Shown: positions 1-12,700 of the stretch, one piece after another
Position numbering within the stretch: position 1 is the stretch's first letter
Layout: every line of letters begins with the position of its first letter
Assembly (NCBI RefSeq): GCF_921293095.1
Contig: NC_060254.1
Span: 63,410,069 to 63,474,068, forward strand
Direction of reading: 5' to 3'
DNA from: Ischnura elegans
Taxonomy: Eukaryota > Arthropoda > Insecta > Odonata > Coenagrionidae
Length of the DNA stretch: 64,000 bases
The notes under the pieces: model-generated
Database searches by the model: none
Told to the model about the DNA's origin: nothing
Seen by the model: the letters and a program-made list of their open reading frames with translations, nothing else
Made by a program: the position numbers and the translations under genes

Positions 1-30
1 ATTTTTTTTACAAATATAAATTAAATTGAT

Positions 31-1117
31 TTAGGCGACCACGACGGAGCTGTGGAAGGGGGCGTAGGCTCCGTAGCCGTAGGAGTAAGGGGCGGCGTAG
101 TGGGAAGCGTAGAGGGTGGGGGCTCCGACGTGAGCGGTGTAGCCGGTGACGACAGGGGCGTGGGCCTTGTAGGAGACGGCGACAGGGGTGGCGACGTGCT
201 GGACGACGGGAGAGACGGCAGCATAAGAGTGGCCCTCGACGCTGGAGTAGGCGAAGTTGCCTCCAAGGCGCTCAGACTTGATGACGGCGCTGTCCAGGCT
301 GGGGGTCCTCACCAGGGTGGTGGCGGGGATGTACCCGGCGCTGGCGGCGGCAACGATGCAAAGAAGAGCGAGGAAGGCCTGGAAGGGTTGTCAGAAAATA
401 ATGATTTCCATTAGAATGCGATTAAAATATCTCAAGTATTCTGGTAGCACGATTTTAAGGGGTGTAATTTTATGTAAAATCCACCTAGGAGCTATATAAA
501 TACTTTTGTTATTAATAATCCGAAATATGACTTTATCACTTCTAAATGTTGTTCAGAAAAAAATCGAAATTTTATTTCATATTTGCCAAACCTGCTTCAA
601 GCAATTAAATATCTTCTTTGGAATGTTTTTGCAGTTGTTATATGCTTGTTAAAAAGATGCAGATGAACCTTATAACGCGAAACGCCTTTGAACTCTCTGG
701 AGGTATTGGGATGTTAAAAAATTTCGTAGTTTACCTTAGAATTACTAGATTAAAGTGGAGTCTAAAAATTCATAACATAGATCTCATCAACTATGCTTCT
801 TTGTTGTTATTCGTGAATGGAGTATGTGGCTACTTATAGGGAAGAACAATCCCAAATTACATACTATTATAATGAATAAAATTAATGTTGAATGAAGGAA
901 TTAGAAAATTAAATATTTGCTGGAGTAGTACAAAATACTTTTTCACAGGTACCTTTGCTAAGTCAGGTATTTCTTCATGAAGTGAATTGCGAAACACCAT
1001 TTTCGAATCGAATATAATGTATGTACTGTATCAAACGGCATGTTCACAATTGTCAATGGTTCGTTGAAAGTCGTTCGGTGAAATAATTCGCTATGTCTGT
1101 AAAAGTATTACCTTCAT
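31..1117 (-). CDS. Retinin-like (CPLCA-type) cuticular protein, gene 1
   Basis: Two coding exons are inferred: exon 1 is ATGAAG at 1117-1112 followed by donor GTAATAC; exon 2 runs 378-34 with stop 33-31, preceded by a pyrimidine-rich tract ending CAG. The intron (1111-379) is phase 0. The protein is 117 residues. Residues 1-16 form a signal peptide (MKAFLALLCIVAAASA) with likely cleavage before G17. Residues about 26-60 hold the retinin-type motif TPSLDSAVIKSERLGGNFAYS. The rest is rich in Ala, Val, Tyr, His and Pro and ends in SSVVVA. Proteins of this family are secreted into cuticle; Drosophila retinin is a corneal surface protein. The nearest relative is gene 2 at 17 kb, differing at five of the last 91 residues. 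An upstream TATA box supports the start. The 3' UTR is cut by the window edge. The family call is firm; the exon 1 link is inferred from the shared plan of all five genes. Confidence 0.9.
752..935. repeat. Local duplication, copy A (in intron 1 of gene 1)
   Basis: This stretch is similar to 1588-1785 in the same orientation. Shared landmarks in order are AGTGGAG, TAAAAATTCA, CATAGATCTCA, GTGGCTA, CCCAAATTA, AATAAAATTAAT and GAATGAAGGAA. The two copies lie on either side of the first exon and TATA box of gene 1. Divergence is clearly visible, so the duplication is not recent. Confidence 0.75.
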
Positions 1118-1213
1118 GTTGATGGTAATGTTGGAGGTTGGCGTTGGAAAGTCGTGGGTATCTCCTCACTGCTTGGAGTGGATGGTTAATGCTGTCAATA
1201 TCAAACCCTGCTC

Positions 1214-1221
1214 CTTATATA
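1214..1221 (-). promoter_or_regulatory. TATA box of gene 1
   Basis: TATATAAG on the minus strand lies about 100 bp upstream of the ATG of gene 1. The transcribed leader resembles that of gene 2: both contain AGGAGATA and a CAGT initiator-like site followed by CAACATGAAG. The exact transcription start is not resolved. Confidence 0.65.
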
Positions 1222-1587
1222 TGGTCCAGATCAACCCCTTCCACAATGATTAGGGCGGATGTATGGAGTCCAAGGAATCTCAGCAAACACCCATTCCAGA
1301 CGGAGGCTGACATAACACGACCTAAAAGTCTAAAATGCGGATCTTGGGCGTTAACCAAGGTCAGGTGGGGTCCTTTGCACTTCCTCTTCCCTCGTATTCC
1401 ATGGCTGACATTGATGGACGATATGTTTTTTTCAGACGTGCGTCATAGGTCCTGGTCTTGTGCTCCGAATTCCATAGCCGGTCGTTATAGCTAACATATG
1501 AGAACCCTAAAAGAATAGGTATAATTTTTGATTTCAATGTTTATTTAGATTTACCTCCAAGGAAAAAGTGTGTTTTTCAATTTCATA

Positions 1588-1785
1588 TACAGTGGAGGAT
1601 TGTAAAAATTCAGGCCATAGATCTCAACAAGCATACCCCTTTGCTGTTAGCCGTGGATTGTTAAGTGGCTATTTTTACGGATAGAGCAAGCCCAAATTAG
1701 GATACTTATGATAATAAATAAAATTAATTATGAATGAAGGAAGAAGAATATTATGCATACGCCAGTACAAATAAAAATATTCCTA
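1588..1785. repeat. Local duplication, copy B (upstream of gene 1)
   Basis: Second copy of the stretch at 752-935, here about 370 bp upstream of the gene 1 TATA box. It could be a pair of dispersed repeats or a tandem duplication that took in the promoter. Confidence 0.75.
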
Positions 1786-1948
1786 TTTGTATAAATCAAT
1801 AATTTCAAAAGTTCTCTTAGCCAAGCGTAAATTTACTGTTTTAATTGCTAATGCTAAGCTTCTTTATTGACTGAAAATCCAGAGAAGAAAGAGGGCCTTA
1901 TCCTGGTTTTATTATTCCGCCTTAACAAACCCAAGAATATGTTAATTT

Positions 1949-2043
1949 ATACACCAACGGATGAAATGCGCCATGAAAAAATATTGGACTTAACCGGTAT
2001 AAGTAAAATATTTTTTCATGGGGAACTTCATCCGTTGGTGTAT
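1949..2043. repeat. Inverted repeat, 37-nt arms, 21-nt loop
   Basis: Arms 1949-1985 and 2007-2043 are reverse complements. The outer 17 bases (from ATACACCAACGG) and inner 14 bases (CATGAAAAAATATT) match perfectly, with a six-base mismatched bubble between. The size resembles a microRNA precursor, but near-perfect pairing also fits a small MITE. No coding role is visible. Confidence 0.8.
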
Positions 2044-2904
2044 TTAACTTTGCACCCGTGCGCGTGACTGCGTACAAAGTCCTGCAGTTCCTGCAGTGAT
2101 CTTAATTTATATTGAATTTCTGGTATGCGATCAGAATATTGCTGCAAAAACTGAACATCATATGGGAAGAAAATATGTAATCCCCATGTATCTGTAGGTT
2201 CCTTTAATAATTTTATGCTATATTCTAGGAAAATTTGTTTAACCAGTGTCGTAGGACCAAAATATATATGAGTCTCTATCAACACGTCATTCTCAATGGA
2301 ATGTACTAGGATTCACTGAAAACACCTCGTTTACTTTGGAGTGGAAAAAGTGATTAGTGAAACATATATATACAGAATTTTATATTTTTTCATCCTCGAC
2401 TCAGATTTTTGCTTTTTAGAAAAGAACGAAATAAATGCTTATATCACTCGGCCATTTTATTATATAACTATTCCACTGGTTAAGATAGATTTGCATGAAG
2501 CAAATGGGAATATCTTCTGCAGTCTCCTTTCCCATATTTGACTGCCGCCTTCAAAACACAATAGGCCACTTACGTAAATTGATATTACTCACTTAACGTA
2601 ATTTGATATAGTATTATTACGAAATAGTGCATGTATTGGGATACCTGTGGTCTTAATTCCCTTATTTATTTTCAAAATTTTAATATTTTAGTAATAACGA
2701 GAAGGAATCTGTGAAGTATCATATAGGGGTCCCCGATGAAATAAGATCTGGATGCGGAAATATTTGCTAGTCATCTTGGCCTATTTCTCTACGTGAATTT
2801 TGAATTATATGACGTGACATACCAGGAAAAAATGAATGAGTTTCGTTACTGGTCTTGACTATGACATTGAAGCTCTCTAATTAAGGAAAGATATGCTGCT
2901 ATTC

Positions 2905-3200
2905 TGTTTGGTGTGGTGGCTAGAGTGTTGGGTTCCCACCCCGTGGACTCGGGTTCAAATCCCGGCAGTAAAAGAGAATTTTCAGAGACTGCCCGATACC
3001 TGCTTGAATGTTGCGTGGAGAACATTTCAAGCGCAACACTCCGTCCGCCTGATGAGACGTTAAGCCGTGGTCCCCTTGGCGCCTTTCATTAAGAGCAGGC
3101 TAATGCCGACGCCGGGTTTCTCTCCACCCTTACTTACCTACCTCTTCCCTTATGGCGCAAATGACCTCAGCTGTCGGTCGCCTCCTCCAATACCATACCA
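2905..3200 (+). mobile_element. tRNA-derived SINE, copy 1
   Basis: The head has a tRNA-like A-box region (GGTGTGGTGGCTAGAGTG) and a canonical B box GGGTTCAAATCCCGG at 2951-2965, followed by the family body (GAGACTGCCCGATACC, CTTGGCGCCTTTC, GGCGCAAATGACCTCAGCTG) and end (CTCCAATACCATACCA). Three other copies lie in the window (3560, 6358, 36351). It is not a functional tRNA: the acceptor stem is absent and the body continues for about 200 bases. Confidence 0.85.
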
Positions 3201-3559
3201 TCCTCTCGGGCTTTCTTCTAGCTTATCTACTTCATTTCCCCTAATGTTTTGATTTTTGACTCAGCCATCTTATTATTCTTAGATAAAACTTCTTAGAAAC
3301 TTAACAGATATTCAGGGGTCAGATTAATACGTCATCTTATATTTCCGGTTTAAATAAATTGACTGGTTATCTTTCAGTTTCTATTCTTCTTCTCTGATTC
3401 GGTTCTGTACCATGTGTTGCTTAGGCTGAATCTTTAGTGTGGATTCATTTAACTGCTTTCAAGGCAAATTTCAGTAGCCTCCTTCAAGGTGGACTTAAAA
3501 TGGTCCAAATGCCCCATTAAGAGGCATTGATGTTTGGTATTATCCCTACTTGTTTCTAG

Positions 3560-3735
3560 TGTGAGGGAAATTTCAAGCGTAAAACTCGTCAGTCCTTCTT
3601 TGTGTTAGCCGTGATCCCCTTGGCGCCTTTCGTTAAGAGCATACTGATGCCGGGTTACTCTCCAGTCTTCCTTCGATATCCTTACCCATGGCGCAAATGA
3701 CTTCAGCTGTCAGTCGCCTCCTCCAATTACCATAC
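3560..3735 (+). mobile_element. SINE of the same family, 5'-truncated copy 2
   Basis: Matches the body and 3' half of copies 1 and 3 (TTTCAAGCG, CTTGGCGCCTTTCGTTAAGAGCA, GGCGCAAATGAC, CTGTCAGTCGCCTCCTCCAAT) but lacks the tRNA-like head with the B box. It is also internally shorter and more diverged, so probably older. Confidence 0.75.
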
Positions 3736-3739
3736 ATCA

Positions 3740-6345
3740 GTATGAACTCAATCTCTCACAAAATTTACCGAAGAGGATTTCTCATGCTATTCTTATGGGA
3801 TACGTGTGCTCTTAAAAATAGAGGCACTCTTGCCTTCTGAGGTGAGTGGAAAAAAAAAATTGAAAAATGACGATTGATGTTGTAGACTTGTGCCATGACC
3901 GTTATTGTATTTTAACATCAAATAGCAGTAAATTTTATTAATTACTTCTATTTCATTATACCCTGAATTTGTGTTATTAATTATTTTTTGCTAAAAATTC
4001 TAAGCATTACTTACTTTTCTTATCATGGAGTAACTAAGTGTTTCATTCGGGAAAAAATATGTGACATCACGTTTTGATACGAAATCTGTAACTTATTGAT
4101 ATACTAGTGAGCAAATCCAATTTGAAGTCACCAAGTAATTTCACATATATCATGTGTAACCAATGTCAATGCAATCTCCCTTTTGCTCTATACACCTCTG
4201 TTAACAGTTTCTTGTGGTAATAATTCTGGCAGTTTGTTCCTTGTGTTACAGTTCCTGGGCGAAGTCAGTGGTAGTTATTAAGAAATCTCATAGACAAATT
4301 TTCCGCCTTAATAACTTGTTTTATAATGAAAGGTAATTGAAAGTCGATCACACTTGACATGCGATGGACTTGGGCGTTTCCCCATTTTTGGCCTTGGTGC
4401 CCTTGAAAAGTGGCGGTTTTAAGAAAGTGGTGAGTCCGTTGCTTTCACTTGTTATACTTGAGGATTACATTGTTATTTTCTTATTGTCTATCTTTTTTTA
4501 CCGGAGTTATGAGTAATTATTGCGAAGCCCAAAGGTGAATAAGAAGGAATATTAGAGACATTCCTTTTGGCTTAAATCTGTTGATTTGTCCTTAAAGTCA
4601 ATACTAGCGTGATCAGTGGTTAAAATGTTATTTCAATGGACACAAATTGAATTTGAGCAGTTTTCTTCTATTCATATACTTTTAGTTAATGTAATTTTAT
4701 GAAATATTCATCATTGATTGCATGAGGTTCGAGAATGACGATGCTTGTCATAGGTTTTGGGCGGGAGTGTCATAAATACTGGGAAGGGATGGACGAATTA
4801 TCTGGTTAGTGTATTTTCTAATGATTACTTTTGAGTAAAGCAGCAAAAGAATGATTCTGGTTGAATAAATAATTTTAATTTGACCGACGAGAGGTTGAAA
4901 AAAATGAATTGGGCTATATTTTATCTGAATGGGCAAGAAAGTTTAACTATAAGTGAGCAGTTAGCACTTTTCGTCGTTTTGTTTAAGCGGAGGGCTGATG
5001 AGTCAGTTCTCAATTAAAACGCCGTAATGCCATCAGTGTAAAATTCATGGAAATTTACTTCAGGACCGTTGAATATGGCAGAAATCCACTTTTGCTATGA
5101 TAGGCCATTTAATATTATTTTACTGCAGAGGTCATGGTTTGTGTTTTTTCAACCAAACCATAGTTCAACTTATTGATGCAGTCTATGGTTTCAAAGTAAT
5201 TATAGCACCTGAGGAAGATACAGGTTTCTGTAACTTATAGATGGGATGCGTAAAAAAATCTATACTATTTCTTTACTTAATGATCCAGGTGCAATCGTTT
5301 TTAACCTGGAAGACAAAAGCTCTTCCTATTTTAGGCCTCATCTCTAGAAATTGTACATTTGTCATTTCGGTAACTTTTCTCGGTATTTGTAGCTTTCTTC
5401 TCGAACTGTGAGTTAAAGCCATAAATAAAGAATTGGAAGATAAAGTCCTAAGCTTAATTTTTTACTTTCGAATGTTCCGTGCTGTTGATTTTCATGCTAA
5501 ACTTATTGAGATAAACCAGTTCTGAGAAGTCCATTAGTTTTCTCTCGATTCCTATTTTATTTGCTAATATGGAAACATTGGCTAAACTTTACTCTTCTAT
5601 TTTTATGACGGAATAAATATTTTTTTTCTGTATTGTGGCCTACTCATTCGGATTTTAGTTCCCCAAAGAGGAGAGAATATCATGCCTAGGTTTCTTCGTA
5701 ATGTTATGACATGGGATCCTAATTTTTTGCTCAAATCTAATCGGCCGCCTGAACCTCTTTTTAAGGAAGCTAAATGCACCTGGTATTACGTCCAGTTTTT
5801 TGGGGCGTTTGAAAACGAATTACAATATGAGTTTGCAGTGTGGCTTTGGTTTTACTATAAAATAAAAAATGAATAAGAATTCGTTTGAACCTTTATTTTT
5901 GAAATAGGCGTGGAGGAAAAAAAAGTAAAAAGGTGTTTTGGAACAAGAAAGATCTTTATTTTAAATTTTTGCCTTTAAAGTTATTACTCGTATCTTTTAC
6001 ATCCGAGAGAGCAATAAAATTTTCCGAAGTTGCATCCTATCTTTAAAAGAGTTTCTTATGTTTGAAAGCTGAAAATTTTCCTAATCGTTATGTTTAATTT
6101 TTTAAAAGTTCAATAATTAAAAAGGAATTTTATGCTCGCATCTGGGACTTTGGTCTAATTTCATAAGTTTCTGATCGCAAATAACTGCAATAATTGAATG
6201 AGCCTGCTCTAGTGGGCAGTATTATCTTGCTGTTTGTTTTCCAGTTTTACAGTCCTTCTCTAGATTCTGAACTGTCATATAAGATACTAAGAGGGTTATC
6301 GGAGACGGTATTCTATGAGATATTATTTAAATTTCCCACCGTAAA
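3740..6345. other. Gene-less AT-rich intergenic stretch
   Basis: I see no supported gene here. Open frames are short and unrecognised; for example 5682-5876 on the plus strand has an ATG but no homology that I recognise and no splice partner. No tandem array or TIR element stood out. Confidence 0.5.
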
Positions 6346-6357
6346 CGTATGAGCGAT

Positions 6358-6655
6358 GGGGATCGGGTTGGTGTGGCGGCTAGAGTGTTGGCTTCTCACC
6401 CGGCGGGCTCGGGTTCAAATCCCGGTGGCGGCAGAGAATTTTCAGAGACTGCCCGATACCTGCTTGAATGTTGTGTGGAGGACATTTCAAGCGCAACACT
6501 TCGTCCGTCGGATGGGACGTTTAGCCGAGGTCCCCTAGGCGCCTTTCGTCAAGAACAGGCTAATGCCGACGCCAAGTTTCTCTCCACCCTTCTTTACCTA
6601 CCTCTTCCCTTATGGCGCAAATGACCTCAGCTGTCGGTCGCCTCCTCCAATACCA
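6358..6655 (+). mobile_element. tRNA-derived SINE, copy 3 (full length)
   Basis: The best-preserved copy. It starts GGGGATCGGGTTGGTGTGGCGG, carries the B box GGGTTCAAATCCCGG at 6411-6425 and runs through the family body to CTCCTCCAATACCA. Open frames of 60-91 codons cross it, but they reflect the GC-rich element and not a gene. Close likeness to copy 1 suggests moderately recent activity. Confidence 0.88.
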
Positions 6656-6821
6656 CGTATGGGCGCTTAGCATCTATTCCAAAATCGCTGGCACCAATGG
6701 CACTGAGAAATTTGGTATCACTAAATAAGTGTGTCAAAATGGAAATAATAATAATTAGCAAATGAATTATCATTTTAAAGTTTAAAAATAAATAAAGACT
6801 TTGAGACATTATTGTTCGTTA

Positions 6822-7112
6822 AGGAAATGCTAAGGAGAGTGGGAGAAAAGAGGTCTTCCAAAAACCTTAAGCAGGAGATGAGACAACTTAGTTGGCCACA
6901 TTATGAGACATGATAGCCTGATGAAAACAATCGTAGAAGGACAGGTGGAAGGGAAGAAGGGCAAGGGACGACCCCGAATGACATAGATGAGACAGGTTAT
7001 AAAGGATGTAAAAGAGAAGAAATACGTAGCTAGGTAAAGGATAGCGGATAGGAGAGAGGAATGGAGAGCTGCGTCAAACCAATCTTAGGTTTGTTGATTT
7101 ATGATGATTATT
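6822..7112 (+). mobile_element. LINE (non-LTR retrotransposon) 3' coding fragment
   Basis: Conceptual translation gives the charged C-terminal tail typical of many arthropod LINE ORF2 proteins: EMLRRVGEKR, then in a second frame GHIMRHDSLMKTIVEGQVEG, then KKGKGRPRMT, and further on REEWRAASNQS before a stop. Only this tail is present, so it is a 5'-truncated dead copy with at least one frame change. The 3' end has a TGATGATTAT-like tail. Clade (RTE, Jockey or other) is not decided. Another fragment of the same part of such a protein lies at 52.9 kb. Confidence 0.72.
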
Positions 7113-7114
7113 GT

Positions 7115-9520
7115 TAGTGAATTGATAGATGATAAATGTCAATGGTGTATGACAAAACCGCTATTTCTCTGTCAAAATTAGAAGTGATCTCCAAATTCAG
7201 AACTCACAATAGGTGTAACTTGGAATAGGCTATTGATGTGGAATCCACAGGATTAATGTTCAGACAAGGCGAAATAGTCTTTATTCTCCAGACTTTATTG
7301 GTATCATATCCAAAATGGCATTCTTGTGCAACTCGAAATGCACTCTCGCGAAATTATGAAGTTATATTATCGTCTTACTCTAGTCTCTGGGCCCATTCCT
7401 AGGTTTATTTGTACCTACGCAGTTTGCAGCATCCTCGTGTTACATCTTCTAACTTTTGTGGTGCAACGTGGAAATGCATTTTTTACGTTTTTTTTAAAGT
7501 CAGTGATGTGTCAAAGTTTGCTAAAGTCTGTTTCATTCCTGGAAATTACTTTTTTTGCGATGTTTTGCGTGTAGAAGTGATTCATGCCAAAAATTTGTAA
7601 ATGTGTGTCGAATTATTATAAACTGTGACGAAAGAGCTCTCAAACAGAAAACTTTGAGTCTCGCTTCAGTACAAATTTTGACTAGGGCTTCATTACGGAC
7701 CGTAGAAGTAAAAATATCTCAAAGCAAGATTTTGTTGCTTTAAAATGCAGTTGTTGAATACAAAAGAGAATATATCACTCAGAGCACCTTGAAGTAGATG
7801 ATTTTTTTACGATTAAACTTTTTGAATGCTCGTAGATATAAAAAAACTCATATTTTTCATGGTATATCACCAGCCTGCATAAAGGTTTGGAAGTTTAAAT
7901 TTTTAAAATACTGCAAAACTCGATTTACACGTGCATGATAATATATGTGGGATGGAAATGAAGAGAGACTTTTGTTCATAAGTTCTTTTCGAGTTTGGTA
8001 CCACGGCAAAGGCATCTACATGTTACTGTTATTTGAAAAGCCACGATATTTTTTTAAACTTGTTACATAATTTTTAATTAGTGCTTTGAGATAAAAATTA
8101 ACTATGATTTTTTTAACGTAAGATAAATGTGGATAAGTCTAGTTTCGACCGAGCAATTCAAACATTTTAGGCTAATTAATTTTCATAAATGCTCATTTGT
8201 TAATTTTCATTGTTTCAGACAACTTATACGCCTAACATTCTTCAGATCCTTATTATTCTCAATCAGGGTTTCATGATCAAATGTAATTAATATTATTTTG
8301 TGTTTCAACAATTGGCTTTAAGTTTTATATTGGAATTGCTCTCATTATCCATTCCACTAGCTGAAGGTTGCTAGAATAAATTTTTTTCATCTTTTACCTT
8401 TGCTCACGAACTTAAATGCTGGGAAATCCTCGACTCTGAAACATGTGCTGAATATGCAAAACAAGTCCCCGATAAAAGCTTACTTTAAAAGCATAAGTTC
8501 CAAAACCGGAAAAAAACCTTTTTATTTTTTAATTTCGCTTCAAATTTTACATCAGGAATAATTTTACAAAGTGGGAAATAAAACAGGAATTGGATATCTG
8601 TTGAGACATAGTCTGGATCTTGGACTGCTTCTTCATTTCTCGGAAGAAAATATGCAGTGTTGGAAATATGATGGAAAGATCATGAAAATTATCACAACTC
8701 ACATTAATTCCTAATTCCTTACAACATTAGCCGCGAATTCACAAATAGTGTTTACTAGGGAAAGTAACGGTCTTATAGAACTCTGTTGTATCCGTATTAG
8801 TAGTGTGAGCGGTTCGTGAACGATTCTCGGAACGTGTCGTAGCTGACTTGACCAAGTTGGCGCTATATTCGCAAGGTCATCGTACGGGCGGACCATGTAT
8901 GTTCAGGCGGACACGATCCGCGTGATGCGTGACAAAAGCCATCTCGTCCTTCTAATCCTTTCTGTGTTCTTATTTGGCTGTTTACGCGCCTACGAAGGCG
9001 CAATGTGCCTCCTTATTTTTTAAATAGAATTTGCCACCTGACTTTTATGGTCAAGTGGAGACATGATATAAAACTCATGCCTCCGATGTTAGCTATCCTT
9101 CCTTCTAGAAAAATATAGAATGATTTTTTGTTGACCGATGTCCTCCATATCTTTTTGCGGCGTAAAAATAACTTTACGGTTTCGCTCAAAGCTTATTTTA
9201 AAAGTGGTATTTACTGGGATTTTTATGCATCAAAATTGCCACAACAGATTGTAAAATACATCAATAAGGTGATATACATCAATATGTTAATTGAAACTTG
9301 TTGTGATGAGTACTAACCTTTATTAAAAGTGGGACGGATAATAAATTTAAAAAGTCGAGAACACTTATCTGAACATTTATTTTCAGCACCATATGCAGTA
9401 TTTTTAACAGTAACTAATCAAACAAAATACACAAAATTTACAAAGAAAAAATTCGAACGATGAATGAATAATGAATTTTTAAAAAATATCATTGTTTTTA
9501 CAATAGTATAATTTTAATTT
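7115..9520. other. Gene-less intergenic stretch
   Basis: No supported gene. Open frames at 7326-7743 overlap one another, are Phe/Cys-rich and look like chance. A slightly GC-richer patch at 8760-8960 holds a minus-strand frame of 61 codons that I do not recognise. Confidence 0.45.
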
Positions 9521-9589
9521 TGCTCCCAATTCGAACGTAGGCCTCTCGATCTTGATGCCTTATGTTGAAGCGTAGTTAGCGTCTAGGAA

Positions 9590-9755
9590 AATTCGGCCCT
9601 GGCTCCATCTGATCTACGGACTCCTATACTTAAAGCGCTCTACACACGGCGGGGATCAGACAATCCCTGAAAACTTTCCGCCTCCGTCGGGTATTGAATC
9701 CGGGCATTTAGAATGAAAGCTGACTGACTATCTTACCATGAAATCAACCTGATCC
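9590..9755 (-). mobile_element. Possible tRNA-derived SINE head, second family
   Basis: On the minus strand a degenerate A-box-like stretch (TGGTAAGATAGTCAGTCAGC) is followed by a B-box-like stretch around 9703-9686 (CCGGATTCAATACCCGAC), spaced as in a tRNA. No terminal repeats were found and no close second copy in the window, so the assignment is tentative. Confidence 0.4.
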
Positions 9756-9759
9756 CTTT

Positions 9760-12700
9760 CGTTCGCGAGCATTGGTGTTCATTACTTGGCATGCGATGGG
9801 TGTGACCCAGCGGTATTTTCGTGTGGAGATTTTTTTTGTGTGTTTTAATCATTGCATAGAATGGAGGGGGCGAGAGAATTTCGCTAATTAGAGGCAAACA
9901 AAGCAGGGGATGGAACTGTGATAGGCGGAATGAGTGGGTGAGGTGGAATGTGTGCTGTGCTTCGATGTTAATTAACTTTTTTTCCATTTCCAACGGTAAA
10001 AACGTAAGAATAGTATGTAACCGAGCGACTAGTGATTAGAGAGGAAGCTTGATCACATTATTTTCATTATTTCGTCGTATAAAAGTTAATGGTGGGGGAG
10101 ACAGGATAGGTGACATAGGTGTTGGTTTTTGATTTTTGCGAGGGCTGTTTAGGAAGTAACAGACATTTGAAATTAATTACATAATTACATAAAAAGGAGT
10201 TACTTTAGTTAGCCATTAAGGACAACCTGTTTTATGGCTACTATCATTTACATAGGGTCATGCTGACATAGAAACATTTTAGGCACCCACAGCATTTGAA
10301 TTGAAGTACGTACATGATATTATATCAAAGAAAAATATCCTCCATACTTTACATTCTAAACAGCCAAGACTGTATATTTTTCATAATTGCGTTATAAATG
10401 TTTGTTTTCAGTCAAGAATCAGGTAATAAGTTATACACTTTTGGGCCTATAAACAAGAAACAACGTTTATACAGCGTAAGGATAGGTCTTGGTAAAGTAA
10501 TAAGTGATCTTCGTAAATTAAAAAATAGAATAAGAACTAAAATTAGAATAGTAAAGTAATAGTAATAAAAATTAGAATAAAATTTTTTATTAGACGCCTT
10601 GGGAAGGTAAACTCTTATGGTTGGAAAGAAGGCTTTGTTCTTATGACCTGAAGAAGCAAACTGTGACGTTTGCGGAACATGTTGTCGCCCGAGATGAACA
10701 GACACGGGAGAGAACCTGAAAGCAGCCAATTATCAAAACTATTAGGTTATTTTTTATACAATATTGCCATTTAAATAAAGGCATTTATAATAACGTGGTA
10801 CAAAGTTTTAAATAACCTCTCTGTAGAAATATGCCACGTACGAGTTCATCCACTGGTTTACAACCGAGTTCGGCATTTATTATCGTACTTCTTTGTAGAT
10901 TTCTTGGAAAAATTCGGCGAGTGAGGAGGATAACTTGATGGATTGGCTGTAAAATTATGCAAGACAAATTGATTTTATCGGTTTGCTTATACCCCTAGAC
11001 ACTTATTTCCTAAAAGCTTCACTTTTACCAACCAACCCATATCAGGAGCGGAGTTAGTTAACTTTCCTATCCTTAGGAATTTATTGCGGTAGGATTATGT
11101 GTAAAAGGATACTTTAGCGAAAGAGCAATTTTTATCGTAAAATGTTTTGTTTTACTAGCACTTATAGTAAATTCTTTTTAAAATGATAAATTCCACAAAT
11201 ACATTTGTGCTTCTCAGCATAAGCAAGAAAAGAAAACTTAAAAATCAAGTCTTCACATCAGTATGGTTACTCTCGTATGTATCTGGTGAGTTTATGCGAT
11301 TAGTCCTTTATGTTCCGGTGCCATTAAGTACTTTCAGCTGCGCTGAAGTGGAAAACTTATTTAATTTAACCATCATCCAACCATATTATTTGAAATTTAC
11401 TATTAAATACGCAAAACAAAAGCAGTTTACCGAAATTCATGATTAAGGAACTGACGTTAATGGGGTAGAGGCATTTAGTTAGATTTTATACGGCGAATAG
11501 TTTTGCCTAAATTTTTCCGCGTAATATATCCTGTATCTCATCTTATTTCTGACTGGAGCAATGAGAAAAATAATGAAATTCCGGATATGAAGTCTGCTTC
11601 ATTTTATATGACCATATGTATATTTTTCATGTATATTTTTGTATATTTTTAACCGTTTGGATGGATTGACTGATTGATTTGATCGTTTAAAACTACCTAT
11701 GCTAAAATTTTGGTTTGCCCATTGTATTGAGGAAAAATGGTATGTAATTATGTTATTTTAGTATTTATTTATTTTAATACTCGGATATCATTTTCTATGA
11801 GTTTCCAAAGCAGGGTGCATAAGATATTATTTTTTAATCAATTAAATAATATTCAGTTTTCTTTCATAATTCATATTTTTTCGCTAATCGCGACTCCATC
11901 ATACCAAACTATGTCAGGAATACTCTCAAATAGGGAAAAAAAGGCGGTGCAATTGAAAATTTAGCATTCTCGTCACTACTCTCTTGCACCTCTGACGTGA
12001 CCTATTTCTTAATTTTCGGTGCCTGAGATGAAAGTTGACGACCGATTGATTCCATTGATAGCGGACCAGATCGCCTTATTCACCTGCAACTGGCCTCCAT
12101 GAAGGACTTTCCTCCAGAATACGCCATCGGTGTTGAGGCCGAGTTGTGAAAAAGAAAAAAAATATCTTTCCGAGTGACCATGAATTCTTGATTAATTATT
12201 GGAATATCCGAATTTACTAGGTAAAGCTCTTATTTCTCTTATTCACGAGTTAGATTCGGCAATGAGGAGGGTACTTTGTATCATGAAGTTACGTAGATTC
12301 CGTTGTTTATTGTCGATAAGTTAAGAAAAGGATGAACTTAGTAGAGGAAGAATGAGTCAACTTTTTCTTTCCCACGTAATCAGCAGCATCTTACATTTCG
12401 ATTGATGATGTTGAACGCAGATAGTTAGTACGAATCGACACAATTTTTTACCTAGCAACAACCTGCATCTGCGAGGCAGAATGCAAGCCACCATCAGGGT
12501 GTGTGGTACGGGGTAATTCCACACCAGGCATGCAGCATTTAAAAGCACTTAGCAACTAGCCGTAGTACTCTTTTACTTTATTATTTAGTATCACTTGTGC
12601 TAGCCTTAATCAGAAACGCGCTCGCTTTCCGGACACAGGCCAAAGACATTCACCGAAACAATGGTTCATTTCATAAAATAGGCCGAAGGCCTGTTGAGAT

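Noticed and set aside
52-414. Plus-strand open frames opposite gene 1 exon 2
   Set aside because: They are antisense shadows of a GC-rich, valine/histidine-coded exon. The Gly/Val/Asp-rich product is the reverse reading of the cuticle repeat and has no splice or promoter support.
2951-2965. Functional tRNA gene from the GGGTTCAAATCCCGG box
   Set aside because: The acceptor stem is missing, the sequence continues into a 200-bp body shared by four loci, so it is a SINE head.
10412-10729. 105-codon minus-strand frame with hydrophobic middle
   Set aside because: No homology that I recognise, and the Phe/Tyr/Ile-rich middle is what AT-rich DNA yields by chance.
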